DNA from: Myxococcales bacterium
Lineage (GTDB): Bacteria > Myxococcota_A > Polyangia > Polyangiales > Polyangiaceae
Length of the DNA stretch: 64,000 nt
Reading direction: 5' to 3'
Assembly: GCA_016720545.1 (NCBI GenBank)
Contig: JADKKK010000006.1
Location: 117,501-181,500, forward strand
This document shows positions 33,726 to 42,378 of the stretch, piece after piece. The notes under the pieces were generated by a model. It was not told where the DNA came from, did no database searches, and saw only the letters and a list, made by a program, of their open reading frames with translations. Position 1 is the stretch's first letter. Each line of letters starts with the position of its first letter. A program made the position numbers and the translations under genes.

Positions 33726-34414
33726 CCTTTCACCCGGAAGCGGTAGGTGTTGTAGCGATCGAGCGTGCTCCCGGCGTCTTCCCAACCGTACCGGTAGCGG
33801 CCGACGTGCCACAGGCGGACGCTGGTGTCGGCGAACAGCCCGAACCCCGCGGCGCGCGCGCGCTCGAAGAAGGCGTAGTCCTCCGTGAGGTACCAGGGCT
33901 CGGGGTCGTCGTCGGAGTCGAGCAACATCGGAAGAAAATACGGAACGACCGGGCGCTTGAAGCGGCGGTTGCACACGGGCAGCCGGCACACCTCACGGAT
34001 CGCCTCGTAGACCTCGCGCCGGGTGTGCACGAAGCCGAGGCCGGCGTAGCGCACCGAGAGGAGCCCTCCCGATTTTCCGAACACGATCTCGTCAGTGCCT
34101 GGGTGCACGTAGCAGGCGAGCTCGCGGGCGCCCTTCTTGGCGTAGAGGCCGCAGGTGAGCGGGCGGTCGTGGGCGCGGAGGCGCGCCACGTCGGCGGCGT
34201 CGAACGCGATGTCCGCGTCGATCCAGAAGAGCTCGTCGAACCCGTCGGCGAGGGCGTCGGTCGCGAGCTGGCTCCGCTGGAGATCGATGCCCGCGCTCGA
34301 GGAAGCGCGGCGGACGATGTAGCCCTCCTCTTCGAGGCGCCCGAGCGCGCGCTCGCACTCGATCTCGATGTGCCCGCTGTAGGGCACGAGCACGACGCAG
34401 CGGGAAGGATCCAT
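33722..34414 (-). CDS. Glycosyltransferase-like protein (GT-A fold)
   Basis: The 230-residue product starts at ATG 34414. It has a Rossmann-type N-terminus (CVVLVPYSGHIEIECERALGRL) and a DxD-like WIDADIAFDAADVARL (about 77-93), which in GT-A enzymes binds a nucleotide-sugar and metal. A later WYLTEDYAFFERAR resembles the ED motif of GT2 members. The sugar and acceptor cannot be read. It is upstream of, and coupled to, the AgmX-domain gene (ATGA overlap), so the two probably act in the same surface process. Confidence 0.72.
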   Translation of the reverse strand: MDPSRCVVLVPYSGHIEIECERALGRLEEEGYIVRRASSSAGIDLQRSQLATDALADGFDELFWIDADIAFDAADVARLRAHDRPLTCGLYAKKGARELACYVHPGTDEIVFGKSGGLLSVRYAGLGFVHTRREVYEAIREVCRLPVCNRRFKRPVVPYFLPMLLDSDDDPEPWYLTEDYAFFERARAAGFGLFADTSVRLWHVGRYRYGWEDAGSTLDRYNTYRFRVKG

Positions 34415-34611
34415 GGCGGCTTCGCCGACTCGCGGGGCCGACGCGACGCGCGTTCGGGACGGGAGGGCCGCGCAAGTCAAGCCGGTGCCGCCCGAGGTGT
34501 CAACGCCGCGCCTCGCCCGCGCGCACGCGCAGCGCCTCTCGTGGCAGACGAGCCGGCGGGGAGCCGGGCACCGCCGCGCACGCCCGGCGCCACCTTTTCC
34601 GATTCGTCGCG

Positions 34612-34617
34612 TAGCCT
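34612..34617 (+). promoter_or_regulatory. -10-like TAGCCT before thiD
   Basis: TAGCCT ends 6 bases before the ATG at 34624, in the 209-base gap between divergent genes. No thiamine riboswitch was recognised in that gap. Confidence 0.4.
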
Positions 34618-34623
34618 CTCGTC

Positions 34624-35439
34624 ATGGTGCTGAAGGCAAAGCGGAGCGCGTGCGCGCTCACGATCGGCGGCCTCGATCCGGGCGGCGGCGCCGGGGTGCT
34701 CGCGGACGCGAGGGCGTTCTCGCGGGCGGGCGTGCTCGGGTGCGCGGTGACCGCGACCCTGACCGTACAGTCGACCTCGGGCCTCCGCGCGGCCCGCGCG
34801 CTCGACCACGCGGAGCTGGAGGCGCAAGCGCGCGAGGTGCTGCGCGTGCAGTCCGTGCGGGCAGTGAAGACGGGCGCGCTCGGCTCGGCCGCGAACGTAC
34901 GCGCGGTGGCGCGGCTCCTCGGCCGACACGCGGAGCTGCCCGCGGTGGTGGACACCGTGCTGCTGCCGACGCGCGGCTCGGCGCGCCTGCTCGCGAGCGG
35001 CGCCGTCCGCGCGCTCCGCGACCAACTCTTGCCCCACGCCACCCTCGCGACCGTCAACGTGCCCGAGGCGGAGGCGCTCACGGGAATGCGCGTCACGCGG
35101 CTCGCGGAGGGCGAGGCCGCCGCGCGCGAGCTCCTGAAGACCGGCGTGTTCGCCGTGCTCGTGAAGGGCGGGCACCTCACGGGCCGACACGCGACCGACC
35201 TGCTCGTCGGCCCCGACGACACCCTCGAGCTCCTGCGCGACCGCCTCGATCTCGGGCCGACACACGGCACCGGGTGCACGCTCGCGTCGCTCATCACCGG
35301 GCGCCTCGCGCGCGAAGAGTCGCCGGCGCGCGGGTGGGACGACCTCGTGGCGGCGGTGCGCTGGGCGAAGCGCGTGCACCACGACGCGCTCTCGGAGGCT
35401 CGCGACGTCGGGGGCGATCTCCGGGTCCTCTTCCTCTGA
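34624..35439 (+). CDS. thiD: Hydroxymethylpyrimidine/phosphomethylpyrimidine kinase ThiD
   Basis: The 271-residue ribokinase-fold enzyme phosphorylates HMP and HMP-P in thiamine pyrimidine synthesis. It has GGLDPGGGAGVLAD (about 15-28), the HMP-binding VKTGALGS, VKGGHLTG and the anion hole PTHGTGCTLAS with the catalytic Cys. The leading motif is usually AGSDPSGGAG; here it is GGLDPGGGAG. It is followed 16 bases later by an acyl-CoA-dehydrogenase-like gene. No other thiamine gene is in the window. Confidence 0.92.
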   Translation: MVLKAKRSACALTIGGLDPGGGAGVLADARAFSRAGVLGCAVTATLTVQSTSGLRAARALDHAELEAQAREVLRVQSVRAVKTGALGSAANVRAVARLLGRHAELPAVVDTVLLPTRGSARLLASGAVRALRDQLLPHATLATVNVPEAEALTGMRVTRLAEGEAAARELLKTGVFAVLVKGGHLTGRHATDLLVGPDDTLELLRDRLDLGPTHGTGCTLASLITGRLAREESPARGWDDLVAAVRWAKRVHHDALSEARDVGGDLRVLFL

Positions 35440-35455
35440 TTTCTCAATACATTCC

Positions 35456-36391
35456 ATGAGCTTACTTCTCTCCACGCTGCTCGGCCCGCTCACACCTCGA
35501 GCCCCCGGCTCGCTCACTCCACTCGCCGCTTCTCCTGGTCCGTCAGAGGCGACCGCGCCGACGCTCGACCGCGCCGCCCTCGCCGGCTTCGCGGCCGATC
35601 GGCTCGGGTTCGCGTTCGTCGGTGGCTACGGCGCCGCCCTCACGTGCCTCGTCCCGTCGATCGGCGCGCGGGCGTGTCTCGCCGCGACGGAGCGTGGCGG
35701 CGCGCACCCGCGCGCGATCATGACCACCCTCGGAGAGGCCGACCCGACGGGCGCGCGGCGCCTCGACGGCGAGAAGACCTGGATCACCCTCGGGACGCTC
35801 GCCACGGAGCTGCTCGTGGTCGCGCGGCTCGCGCGGCCCGGAGTGGGCGAAGGTCGCCTCGAAGGCAGGGGCTCGCTCCGGGTCGTTCGGCTCCCGGCGG
35901 GGCGCGAGGGGATCACGCTGAGCGCGGGCGTGGCCACGCCGTTCGCGCCCGAGGTGCCCCACGCGGAGGCCCGGTTCGAAGGCGTGAGGATCGCGCCCGA
36001 CGAGGTGCTCGAGGGCGACGGCTACGACGACTACCTGAAGCCTTTCCGCACGATCGAAGATCTGCACGTGCTCGGCGCCGCGCTCGGCTACCTCGTGCGG
36101 GTCGCGCGAGAGTACGCGTGGCCGCGGCCCTTCATCGAGCAGGCGCTCGCGGCGCTGCTCACGTTGCGCGGGCTCTGCGCGCTCGACCCGCGCGCACCCC
36201 AGACGCACGTCGTGCTCGGCGGCGCGCTGTCGCTCGTGCGCGCCCTCGTCGACGACGCCACGCCCCACTGGGCGCTCGCGCCGGCGGACGAGCGCGAGCG
36301 GTTCGCGCGCGATCGGATGCTCCTCGACGTGGCGGGGCGGGTCCGCGCGGCGCGCCTCGAGGCCGCGTGGGGGCGCCTCTCGGGCGCCTGA
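35456..36391 (+). CDS. Acyl-CoA-dehydrogenase-like protein, shorter than the family
   Basis: The 311-residue product matches the middle domain of acyl-CoA dehydrogenases: DGEKTWITLGTLATELLVVARL (about 102-123), RVVRLPAGREGITLS and FEGVRIAPDEVLEGDGYDDYLKPFRTIEDLHVLGAALG. It is about 70 residues shorter than typical enzymes (about 380), with the usual N-terminal helical domain reduced and the C-terminal helical domain short. The catalytic base cannot be placed. It may be a degenerate or specialised FAD-binding relative. ATG 35456 is the start; no ribosome-binding site is clear. A transcript shared with thiD is likely from the 16-base gap. Confidence 0.7.
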   Translation: MSLLLSTLLGPLTPRAPGSLTPLAASPGPSEATAPTLDRAALAGFAADRLGFAFVGGYGAALTCLVPSIGARACLAATERGGAHPRAIMTTLGEADPTGARRLDGEKTWITLGTLATELLVVARLARPGVGEGRLEGRGSLRVVRLPAGREGITLSAGVATPFAPEVPHAEARFEGVRIAPDEVLEGDGYDDYLKPFRTIEDLHVLGAALGYLVRVAREYAWPRPFIEQALAALLTLRGLCALDPRAPQTHVVLGGALSLVRALVDDATPHWALAPADERERFARDRMLLDVAGRVRAARLEAAWGRLSGA

Positions 36392-36402
36392 TCCTCCCGG
36401 CG

Positions 36403-37008
36403 CTACACGAAGTCGTCGACGGGCCCCGCGCCCTCGCGGACCACGGTGGGCGGCATCGTGGTCAGGTCGACCACCGTCGTCGGTACGAGCCCGCCCCCGC
36501 CGCCATCGACCACCAGGCCCAGGCCCTTGAACGCCGCGTCGATGTCGCGGGCGTCGACCAGCGGGTCCTCGCCCTGCCGCTGCGCCGTCGTGGAGATCAC
36601 CGGCCGCCCGAGCTCGCGCGTGATGGCGCGGATGATGGCGTTGTCGGGCACGCGGATGCCGACGGTCTTCTTCTTCATTTGCACGAGCTTCGGCACCTCA
36701 CGCGTGGCGTCGAGGATGAAGCAGTACGGCCCCGGCAGGAGGTGCTTGAGCGTGCGGTACTGGTGGTTCTCCACCACGGCGTAGCGCGCGATCTCCGAGA
36801 GATCGGCGCACACGAACGCCAGATCACGCGACCGGTCCATGCCCTTGATGGCGTAGAGGCGATCGATCGCCTTCTTGTTCATCAGGTCACAGCCGAGGCC
36901 GTACACGGTGTCCGTGGGGTACGCGATGACCTCCCCGGCGAGGAGGGCGTCGACGGCCCGACGGATCTTCCGAGGCTCCGGGTGATCCGGGTAAATCTCG
37001 AGGATCAT
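36403..37008 (-). CDS. Sua5/YciO/YrdC family, probable threonylcarbamoyl-AMP synthase
   Basis: The 201-residue product has the KxR..SxN-type nucleotide-binding face of the family: VIAYPTDTVYGLGCDLMNKKAIDRLYAIKGMDRSRDLAFVCADLS near the N-terminus and TVGIRVPDN, VISTTAQRQGEDPLVDARDI later. TsaC makes the L-threonylcarbamoyl-AMP used for tRNA t6A37; YciO is a close relative with unclear role. The sequence resembles the YciO/TsaC-short group, and tsaE in the same window (13871) fits the pathway. The gene ends 12 bases from the convergent acyl-CoA-dehydrogenase-like gene. Confidence 0.85.
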   Translation of the reverse strand: MILEIYPDHPEPRKIRRAVDALLAGEVIAYPTDTVYGLGCDLMNKKAIDRLYAIKGMDRSRDLAFVCADLSEIARYAVVENHQYRTLKHLLPGPYCFILDATREVPKLVQMKKKTVGIRVPDNAIIRAITRELGRPVISTTAQRQGEDPLVDARDIDAAFKGLGLVVDGGGGGLVPTTVVDLTTMPPTVVREGAGPVDDFV

Positions 37009-37109
37009 CGGCTGCGCGCATTACCGCATGGCGGGGCGCGGGTCACCCGAAAGCGCCGCGGCGTCGTCGCGTCCCCGACTCTCGTGGCCAACACTCGTGC
37101 GCTTCGCGC

Positions 37110-37115
37110 TAGTCT
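37110..37115 (+). promoter_or_regulatory. -10-like TAGTCT before the prepilin peptidase gene
   Basis: TAGTCT ends 15 bases before the ATG at 37131, so a leader of about eight bases would form. No ribosome-binding site is clear in it. Confidence 0.35.
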
Positions 37116-37130
37116 GACCCGAGCTCCGTC

Positions 37131-38087
37131 ATGTCGATTGCACTCGTCCCGCCCTGGTTTTTCCGCCTCTTCGGCGCGCTCTTCGGCCTGCTCTGGGGCA
37201 GCTTCCTGAACGTCGTGATCCACCGCGTGCCGCGCGAGCTCAGCGTGGTGACGCCGCCGTCACACTGCCCCGCGTGCAAGACCCCCATCAAGCCCTGGCG
37301 CAACATCCCGGTGCTGTCGTGGTTCCTGATGGGCGGCAAGGCCGCGTGCTGCGGCGTCAAGGTGAGCCCACGCTACCCGCTCGTCGAGCTCATCGGCGGC
37401 GGCGTCGGCCTCGCGCTCGCAGAAACATGTATTCTACAGCACGCCGGCGACTGGTCGCTCTGGCGCGCGCTCGCGGTCTTCGGTGCCACCTTCGCGGTGG
37501 CCTTGGCGCTCGTCGCCGCCGCGTTCATCGACCTCGACTTCATGTACATCCCCGACGCGGTGTCGATCGGTGGCGCGGTCGTGGGGGCGGCCACGGCCAC
37601 GCTCCGCGGCTTCTCGCTGATCGACGCGGTGGCGAGCGGCCTCGGCTCGTTCGTGCTGCTCGCCGGCTTCGATCGCTTCTATCGCCTCGTGCGCGGGCGG
37701 AGCGGCCTCGGCATGGGCGACTGGAAGCTCCTGATGCTCGCGGGGGCCTGGTTCGGCTGGCGCGGCGCGTTCTTCGTGCTGCTCGCCGGGTCCGTGCAGG
37801 GCTCACTCACGGCGCTCGGGCTCCGCATGTTCGGCGTGAAGATCGGCCTGCCCGAGGGCGTGAAGGAGGAGCTGCGCGAGCTCCGCGAGGCCGCCGACGC
37901 GGGCGACGAAGAGGCCAAGAAGGCGCTCGAGGAGGACATGCTGAGCGGGGTCGGCGACGACGACGGCGTCATGCAGTCACCGCTCGCGTTCGGGCCGTTC
38001 CTCGTGCTCGCGTGGTTCGAGTTCCTGTTCTTGGGCGACCGCATCCTCCGCGACTACGACGGCTGGCTTCGGGCGCTGTTCGGGTAG
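37131..38087 (+). CDS. pilD: Prepilin peptidase / N-methyltransferase (A24)
   Basis: The 318-residue inner-membrane protein cleaves and methylates type IV pilins or type II secretion pseudopilins. The methylase-side zinc loop CPACKTPIKPW...CCGV (Cys44-Cys47 and later Cys pair) is present, as are the peptidase Asp residues in AFIDLDFMYIPD and GMGDWKLLML (both needed). Eight hydrophobic segments are visible. An unusual charged insert of about 40 residues (EELRELREAADAGDEEAKKALEED) sits near 235-275 between the last two helices. The intact zinc motif indicates the methylase is active. Confidence 0.92.
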   Translation: MSIALVPPWFFRLFGALFGLLWGSFLNVVIHRVPRELSVVTPPSHCPACKTPIKPWRNIPVLSWFLMGGKAACCGVKVSPRYPLVELIGGGVGLALAETCILQHAGDWSLWRALAVFGATFAVALALVAAAFIDLDFMYIPDAVSIGGAVVGAATATLRGFSLIDAVASGLGSFVLLAGFDRFYRLVRGRSGLGMGDWKLLMLAGAWFGWRGAFFVLLAGSVQGSLTALGLRMFGVKIGLPEGVKEELRELREAADAGDEEAKKALEEDMLSGVGDDDGVMQSPLAFGPFLVLAWFEFLFLGDRILRDYDGWLRALFG

Positions 38088-38137
38088 TCGGCCCCCGGCG
38101 GGGCGCTCTCATGGAGCGCTCCTCGGTGACAAAAGAA

Positions 38138-38176
38138 GAGAGACCTCGCGCCCTGGGGCGGAGGCCTCTCCTTTTC
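38138..38176. terminator. Bidirectional terminator between pilD and gltA
   Basis: GAGAGACCTC and GAGGCCTCTC can pair over 10 positions with one mismatch around a 13-base loop. CTTTTC follows on the plus strand and TTCTTTT on the minus strand, so the hairpin could end both converging transcripts. Confidence 0.6.
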
Positions 38177-38190
38177 GCTCGCGGCTCCGC

Positions 38191-39480
38191 TCAGGCGCGG
38201 TCGGCGAGCGGCACGATCTCGCGGGCCTTCGCGCCGGTGTAGATCTGACGGGGCCGGCCGATCTTGGTGGCGCCGTCCTCCATCATCTCCTTCCAGTGGG
38301 AGATCCAGCCCGGCAGGCGACCGAGCGCGAAGAGCACCGTGAACATGTTCGTGGGGAAGCCGAGCGCGCGGTAGATGATGCCCGAGTAGAAGTCGACGTT
38401 CGGGTAGAGCTTGCGCTCGACGAAGTACGGGTCCTCCAGGGCCGCGGCCTCGAGCTGCTTGGCGATGCCGAGCAGCGGATCGTCGATGCCGAGGTTGGCG
38501 AGGACCTTGTCGCAGGCCTCCTTGATGATCTTGGCGCGCGGATCGAAGTTCTTGTAGACGCGGTGCCCGAAGCCCATGAGGCGGAAGCCGGAGGTCTTGT
38601 CCTTGGCCATCGCCACGTACTTCTTTACGTCACCACCGTCTCGCTGGATGGCCTCGAGCATCTCGATGACCTCCTGGTTGGCGCCGCCGTGGAGCGGCCC
38701 CCAGAGCGCGAGGATGCCCGCCGCCATGCTGGCGAACACGTTCGCACGAGAGCTGCCGACGAGCCGCACGGTCGACGTGGAGCAGTTCTGCTCGTGGTCG
38801 GCGTGGAGAATGAGGAGGAGGTTCATGACCTTCTCCACCTCGGGGTCGACCTGGTAGGGCTCGGCCGGGACGCTGAACATCATGTTCAGGAAGTTGGCGC
38901 AGTACTTGAGGTCGTTGCGCGGGTAGACGAACGGCTGCCCGATCGATTTCTTGTAGGCGAACGCCGCGATGGTGCGGATCTTGGAGATGAGCCGGGCGTA
39001 CGTGATCTCGAGCTGCTCCTTGTCCGAGAAGTCGACCTCCTCCGGGTAGTAGGTCGAGAGCGAGCACACCATGGCCGAGAGCACCGCCATGGGGTGCGCG
39101 GTCGACGGGAAGCCGTCGAAGAAGTGCTTCATGTCCTCGTGGATGAGAGAGTGCCGCGTGAGGAGGTCGCGCCACCGCTTCAGCTGCGCCACGTTCGGCA
39201 GCTCGCCGAAGATGAGCAGGTAGGCCACCTCGATGAACTCGCACTGCTCGGCCAGCTGGTCGATGGGGTACCCCCGGTAGCGGAGGATCCCTTGCTCGCC
39301 GTCGAGGAACGTGATGGCGCTCTTGGTGGACGCCGTGTTCATGAAGGCCGGGTCGATGGTGACGAAGCCGGTCTTGGCGCGGAGGTTCCCGATGTCGATC
39401 GCGCGCTCGTCCTCAGTGCCCACCACGACGGGGGCCTCGAACGTCACGTCCTTGATCTTGATCTCTACCTTCTCGGTCAC
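38191..39480 (-). CDS. gltA: Citrate synthase, type II
   Basis: The 429-residue enzyme condenses oxaloacetate and acetyl-CoA at the entry to the TCA cycle. Catalytic residues are visible in LILHADHEQNCSTSTVRL (His), WGPLHGGANQEV (His), LMGFGHRVYKNFDPRA and PNVDFYSGI (Asp). The length and the N-terminal domain match hexameric, NADH-sensitive type II enzymes. The start is GTG 39480, with TGGAGG placed 7 bases upstream. A strong -10 candidate lies at 39537. Confidence 0.97.
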   Translation of the reverse strand: MTEKVEIKIKDVTFEAPVVVGTEDERAIDIGNLRAKTGFVTIDPAFMNTASTKSAITFLDGEQGILRYRGYPIDQLAEQCEFIEVAYLLIFGELPNVAQLKRWRDLLTRHSLIHEDMKHFFDGFPSTAHPMAVLSAMVCSLSTYYPEEVDFSDKEQLEITYARLISKIRTIAAFAYKKSIGQPFVYPRNDLKYCANFLNMMFSVPAEPYQVDPEVEKVMNLLLILHADHEQNCSTSTVRLVGSSRANVFASMAAGILALWGPLHGGANQEVIEMLEAIQRDGGDVKKYVAMAKDKTSGFRLMGFGHRVYKNFDPRAKIIKEACDKVLANLGIDDPLLGIAKQLEAAALEDPYFVERKLYPNVDFYSGIIYRALGFPTNMFTVLFALGRLPGWISHWKEMMEDGATKIGRPRQIYTGAKAREIVPLADRA

Positions 39481-39536
39481 GGGGGCCTCCAGGCGGGTCG
39501 GGGCGCGCCGAGGCGCGGCGGTGAGTGAGGGTCGCG

Positions 39537-39542
39537 TATATA
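39537..39542 (-). promoter_or_regulatory. -10-like TATATA upstream of gltA
   Basis: On the minus strand GAGTATATACG gives TATATA about 57 bases before the GTG at 39480, with a proper leader and a Shine-Dalgarno sequence downstream. No clear -35 hexamer was identified. Confidence 0.5.
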
Positions 39543-39695
39543 CTCGCGACGGGTCGCCGAGAGTACTGGAAACTTACGCGGTGCGTAGTGGACCTGCCGC
39601 GAGCTGCCCCTGCTCCGCGTGCGGCTGAGGTAGGGTCATGTAGGATCTGCTTGGGGCTCGTCCGCCCGCCCCCCGGTCACTCCGCACCGGTCCGA

Positions 39696-40520
39696 TCACA
39701 CCCAGGCGTTGTTCAGGATCTCGCCGACGCCACCCGCCCCGGGGACGATGTACTGGTGCTCGTCGAGGCCGCGCTCCTCGCTCCAGCGGCGACCCGGCAC
39801 CGTCGCGAGCACGTCCGACGCGCTGAGGCCGCGGTCGAGCCGCAGCGAGTAGATGATGGTGTCCGGGTGCGCCGCCAGCACGTTGCGGATGTACTCGGGC
39901 GTCACGACGAGGTGCAGCGTGATGCACAGCTTCGGCGTGCCCTCGAGCCGCGTGCGGTAGTGCGTGAGGGCGCTGTTGATCGACGAGCCGGTCGCCCCCA
40001 TGGGGTCGGGGAAGACCAGGATTCGGTCCTCCACGTCGCGACCAATCTTCGCGTCGTGCCAGGTGGCGCCGATCACCTTGCCGTCGGCGTCGGTCGCGCG
40101 CGACATGAACAGGTGGTCTTGCCGCACGCCGGCGGGGTCGAGCACCTCGTTCAGGAGCTCGTAGACCACCTGCGACGGCATGGTGCCGGCGCGCGCGATG
40201 CCGATCGTGACGACCTGGGTCGCGTGATCGATCGCGAGCCCGCGGTAGACCGCCTCGGGCGACTTGATGACCATGCGGGTGGGCACGGCGACGCGCTCGC
40301 GAGGGAACTCGGCGGCGACGACGACCTCCGCGAGCTTCTCGTAGAGGGTGCGCACGAGGCGGCCCACCTCCGGCTGGACCGTGTCGCGGGCGCAGAGGCG
40401 CGCGAGCTGCGTCCACGCCAGCGGATCGTCGAGCAGGTGGACGTTGGGGCCGTATTCGTGGGCGATCTCGAGGGGCCGGTAGCGACTCGTGGCGTACGCG
40501 CTCTCCACCATGGGGGGCAT
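39696..40520 (-). CDS. upp: Uracil phosphoribosyltransferase family protein
   Basis: The 274-residue product resembles UPRTases, which make UMP from uracil and PRPP. It shows VVTIGIARAGTMPS, the PRPP-binding loop ILVFPDPMGATGSSINSAL (typical VDPMLATG) and the family C-terminus DEHQYIVPGAGGVGE. It is longer than the usual 208-residue enzyme by an N-terminal extension of about 60 residues, and the PRPP loop starts with Pro-Asp-Pro rather than Val-Asp-Pro. A fused or variant UPRT, as in eukaryotic-like UPRTs, is possible. ATG 40520 is preferred; 40511 is also an option. Confidence 0.85.
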   Translation of the reverse strand: MPPMVESAYATSRYRPLEIAHEYGPNVHLLDDPLAWTQLARLCARDTVQPEVGRLVRTLYEKLAEVVVAAEFPRERVAVPTRMVIKSPEAVYRGLAIDHATQVVTIGIARAGTMPSQVVYELLNEVLDPAGVRQDHLFMSRATDADGKVIGATWHDAKIGRDVEDRILVFPDPMGATGSSINSALTHYRTRLEGTPKLCITLHLVVTPEYIRNVLAAHPDTIIYSLRLDRGLSASDVLATVPGRRWSEERGLDEHQYIVPGAGGVGEILNNAWV

Positions 40521-40565
40521 GATGGCCCCGCCGCGCGCGCGCGTCTAGATGGGAGTGGTGTGAGC

Positions 40566-41594
40566 TCAGCGCCGCTTCTTGCGGCGCCGGTTGTGGTGCA
40601 GCACGAGCTCCCCGTAGTCGGGCGTGACTGGAGCCTCCCCGCCTCGATACTGCCCGGCCGCGGCCTTCGCGTACTCGGGGAGCGCGGCGACCATCGCGTC
40701 GAGCTCGGGCAGCGCCGCCACTCCGCGCGGCCTCGCCCACGTGTCGAGCGCGGCCGCGAGCTCGGCGATGCGCACCCCGCGCAGGTGTCCGCGCCGAGCG
40801 AGCTCCGCGTAGCTCTTGGCGAGCCCCTCGCCATCGAACCGGTGCTGCACGACGAGCTCGATCGCGACCCGGAGCACGCTCTCGGCCGGGACGCGGCCGT
40901 CCTCGAAGACGACGAGGGCCGCCTGCAGGTAGTTGTAGAAGGGCACGACGCGGCGCCCGTACACGTCGAAGTCACCGGGCGGCGACTGCCCCTCGAGGTG
41001 GATGAGGACCCGCTCGAGGACCTCGCGCTTCGGGATGGCCTCGGCGTACTCCGCGATCTGCTCGGCGACGTCTTCGTAGACGCGACCGCCCGAGCACACC
41101 CGCGCGAGCTCGGCGGCTGTCACTCGACCGGCAACCACATCGCCATACAGGCAGTACACGAACGCGTCGGCCTCCGCGTCGTCCCCGAAGAGGGTCTCGC
41201 GTACGCCCGCGGCGGCGATCTCCGGCACGGCCTCGGCGCAGCTCTCGAGGAGCGCGGGCAGCTTGTAACCAAGCTGATCTCGCAACGCGCGAAAGCGCAG
41301 GCGCAGCACGTTCTTCAGGTTCGGCTTGAGGACGAAGCTCTGCCAGGTGATGCCGTCGAGGCGGAGCTTGTCCTCGAGGCGCCCGCGCATCTGCTCGGGT
41401 GAGCCGGACAAGATGTGGACGGCGACCCCCGCCGCGCCCATCTCGCGGAGCAAGGTGGACGCGCCCGGGTTCGTGCGCTTCTCGTCCGCGCGCTCGAAGG
41501 CGGTGCGGATGAGGTCCTTCATGGTGTCGAACTCGGTGCGAAGATAGGTCTTGTCGAGGTCCCACCGCGCGATGTGGGGCGGCACCGCGCTCAC
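40566..41594 (-). CDS. HAD-like App1-type (DUF2183) phosphatase-like protein
   Basis: The 342-residue product opens with a haloacid-dehalogenase-type motif, WDLDKTYLRTEF (about 8-19), followed by HILSGSPEQMRGRL and LFGDDAEADAFVYCLYGD, the layout of App1/DUF2183 phosphatases, which in yeast act on phosphatidate. The later 180 residues are alpha-helical and of unknown type. The substrate here is unknown. The start is the GTG at 41594, which overlaps the stop of the GNAT gene (GTGA); a GTG at 41585 is an alternative. Confidence 0.72.
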   Translation of the reverse strand: MSAVPPHIARWDLDKTYLRTEFDTMKDLIRTAFERADEKRTNPGASTLLREMGAAGVAVHILSGSPEQMRGRLEDKLRLDGITWQSFVLKPNLKNVLRLRFRALRDQLGYKLPALLESCAEAVPEIAAAGVRETLFGDDAEADAFVYCLYGDVVAGRVTAAELARVCSGGRVYEDVAEQIAEYAEAIPKREVLERVLIHLEGQSPPGDFDVYGRRVVPFYNYLQAALVVFEDGRVPAESVLRVAIELVVQHRFDGEGLAKSYAELARRGHLRGVRIAELAAALDTWARPRGVAALPELDAMVAALPEYAKAAAGQYRGGEAPVTPDYGELVLHHNRRRKKRR

Positions 41595-42274
41595 TTGGGG
41601 ACCCTCGGGGCGGCGGGAGGCCGGCTGCTCGCGCGGGGCTTCGTCGCCGCGGCCCTCTTTGGAGGCAGCGCGCGCGGCGGCAGGATGTCGGACTCGGTCG
41701 TCAGGCGCTTCGCCAGGAAGATCGCCGCGTCGAGCTTCTGGAAGCTGCGCGCCTTGTAAAAGCGCAGCGCGTTGTCGTTGTTCTCGGCGACCTCGAGGAC
41801 GAGGTGCGTGCACCCTGCAAGCTTCGCCATGTGCTCCAGCTGCTCGAGCACGAACGAGCCGATGCCGAGGCCCTGGTGCCCGGGGTGCACGGCGATCTCG
41901 TCGACGAACAGGGGGCGCATGTCGCGCCGGGCGAAGTAGCGGTGGTTCATCCAGTTGTCGGCTCCGATGTCGAGGGCGCACTCGGCGTAGCCGACGATGG
42001 TGGTGACCCCACCGGTGCGCAGCTCGAAGAGGAGCTGCTGGATGCCTTCCTCCTCGTAGACCTCGAGGAACTGCTTCTTCGAGCGCGGGCGCTGGTACTC
42101 GACGGTCTCGCGGTTCACGTCGCGGAAGCAGAGCTTCAGGAACTCCCAGGTCCTCGGGAGGTCGCGCCGGTGGATGCGACGCACATGGATGGCCCCCTCG
42201 TCGGAGGCCAGATCCGGCAGCACGTCGCCCGGGGTCGCCGCCTTCTTGCGCTCACTCGCTACGCGTCGCGCCAT
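41591..42274 (-). CDS. GNAT-family N-acetyltransferase
   Basis: The 227-residue product has an acetyl-CoA-binding region in VDEIAVHPGHQGLGIGSFVLEQLEHMAK (motif A, QGLGIG) and VAENNDNALRFYKARSFQKL (motif B). It transfers an acetyl or related group to an amine; the substrate cannot be read. The last 35 residues are a Lys/Pro/Ala-rich tail. ATG 42274 is the start; a TAGACT hexamer 8 bases upstream suggests a leaderless transcript. The stop couples to the App1-like gene. Confidence 0.85.
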   Translation of the reverse strand: MARRVASERKKAATPGDVLPDLASDEGAIHVRRIHRRDLPRTWEFLKLCFRDVNRETVEYQRPRSKKQFLEVYEEEGIQQLLFELRTGGVTTIVGYAECALDIGADNWMNHRYFARRDMRPLFVDEIAVHPGHQGLGIGSFVLEQLEHMAKLAGCTHLVLEVAENNDNALRFYKARSFQKLDAAIFLAKRLTTESDILPPRALPPKRAAATKPRASSRPPAAPRVPK

Positions 42275-42282
42275 CGCCTCGC

Positions 42283-42288
42283 AGTCTA
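42283..42288 (-). promoter_or_regulatory. -10-like TAGACT before the GNAT gene
   Basis: On the minus strand TAGACT ends 8 bases before the ATG at 42274, with no ribosome-binding site between. Confidence 0.4.
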
Positions 42289-42378
42289 CGCCAAGTCCGC
42301 CCGCGTCGAAGCCGATCGTCACTTGGCCGCTGCCGGGCGGCTCTCGTCCCCTGCAACCGCGTCGACGAATCGGCGCGG

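Noticed and set aside
34415..34623. A thiamine riboswitch upstream of thiD
   Set aside because: No conserved TPP-riboswitch pairing or CUGAGA-like core was visible, and the -10-like hexamer leaves no room for a leader.
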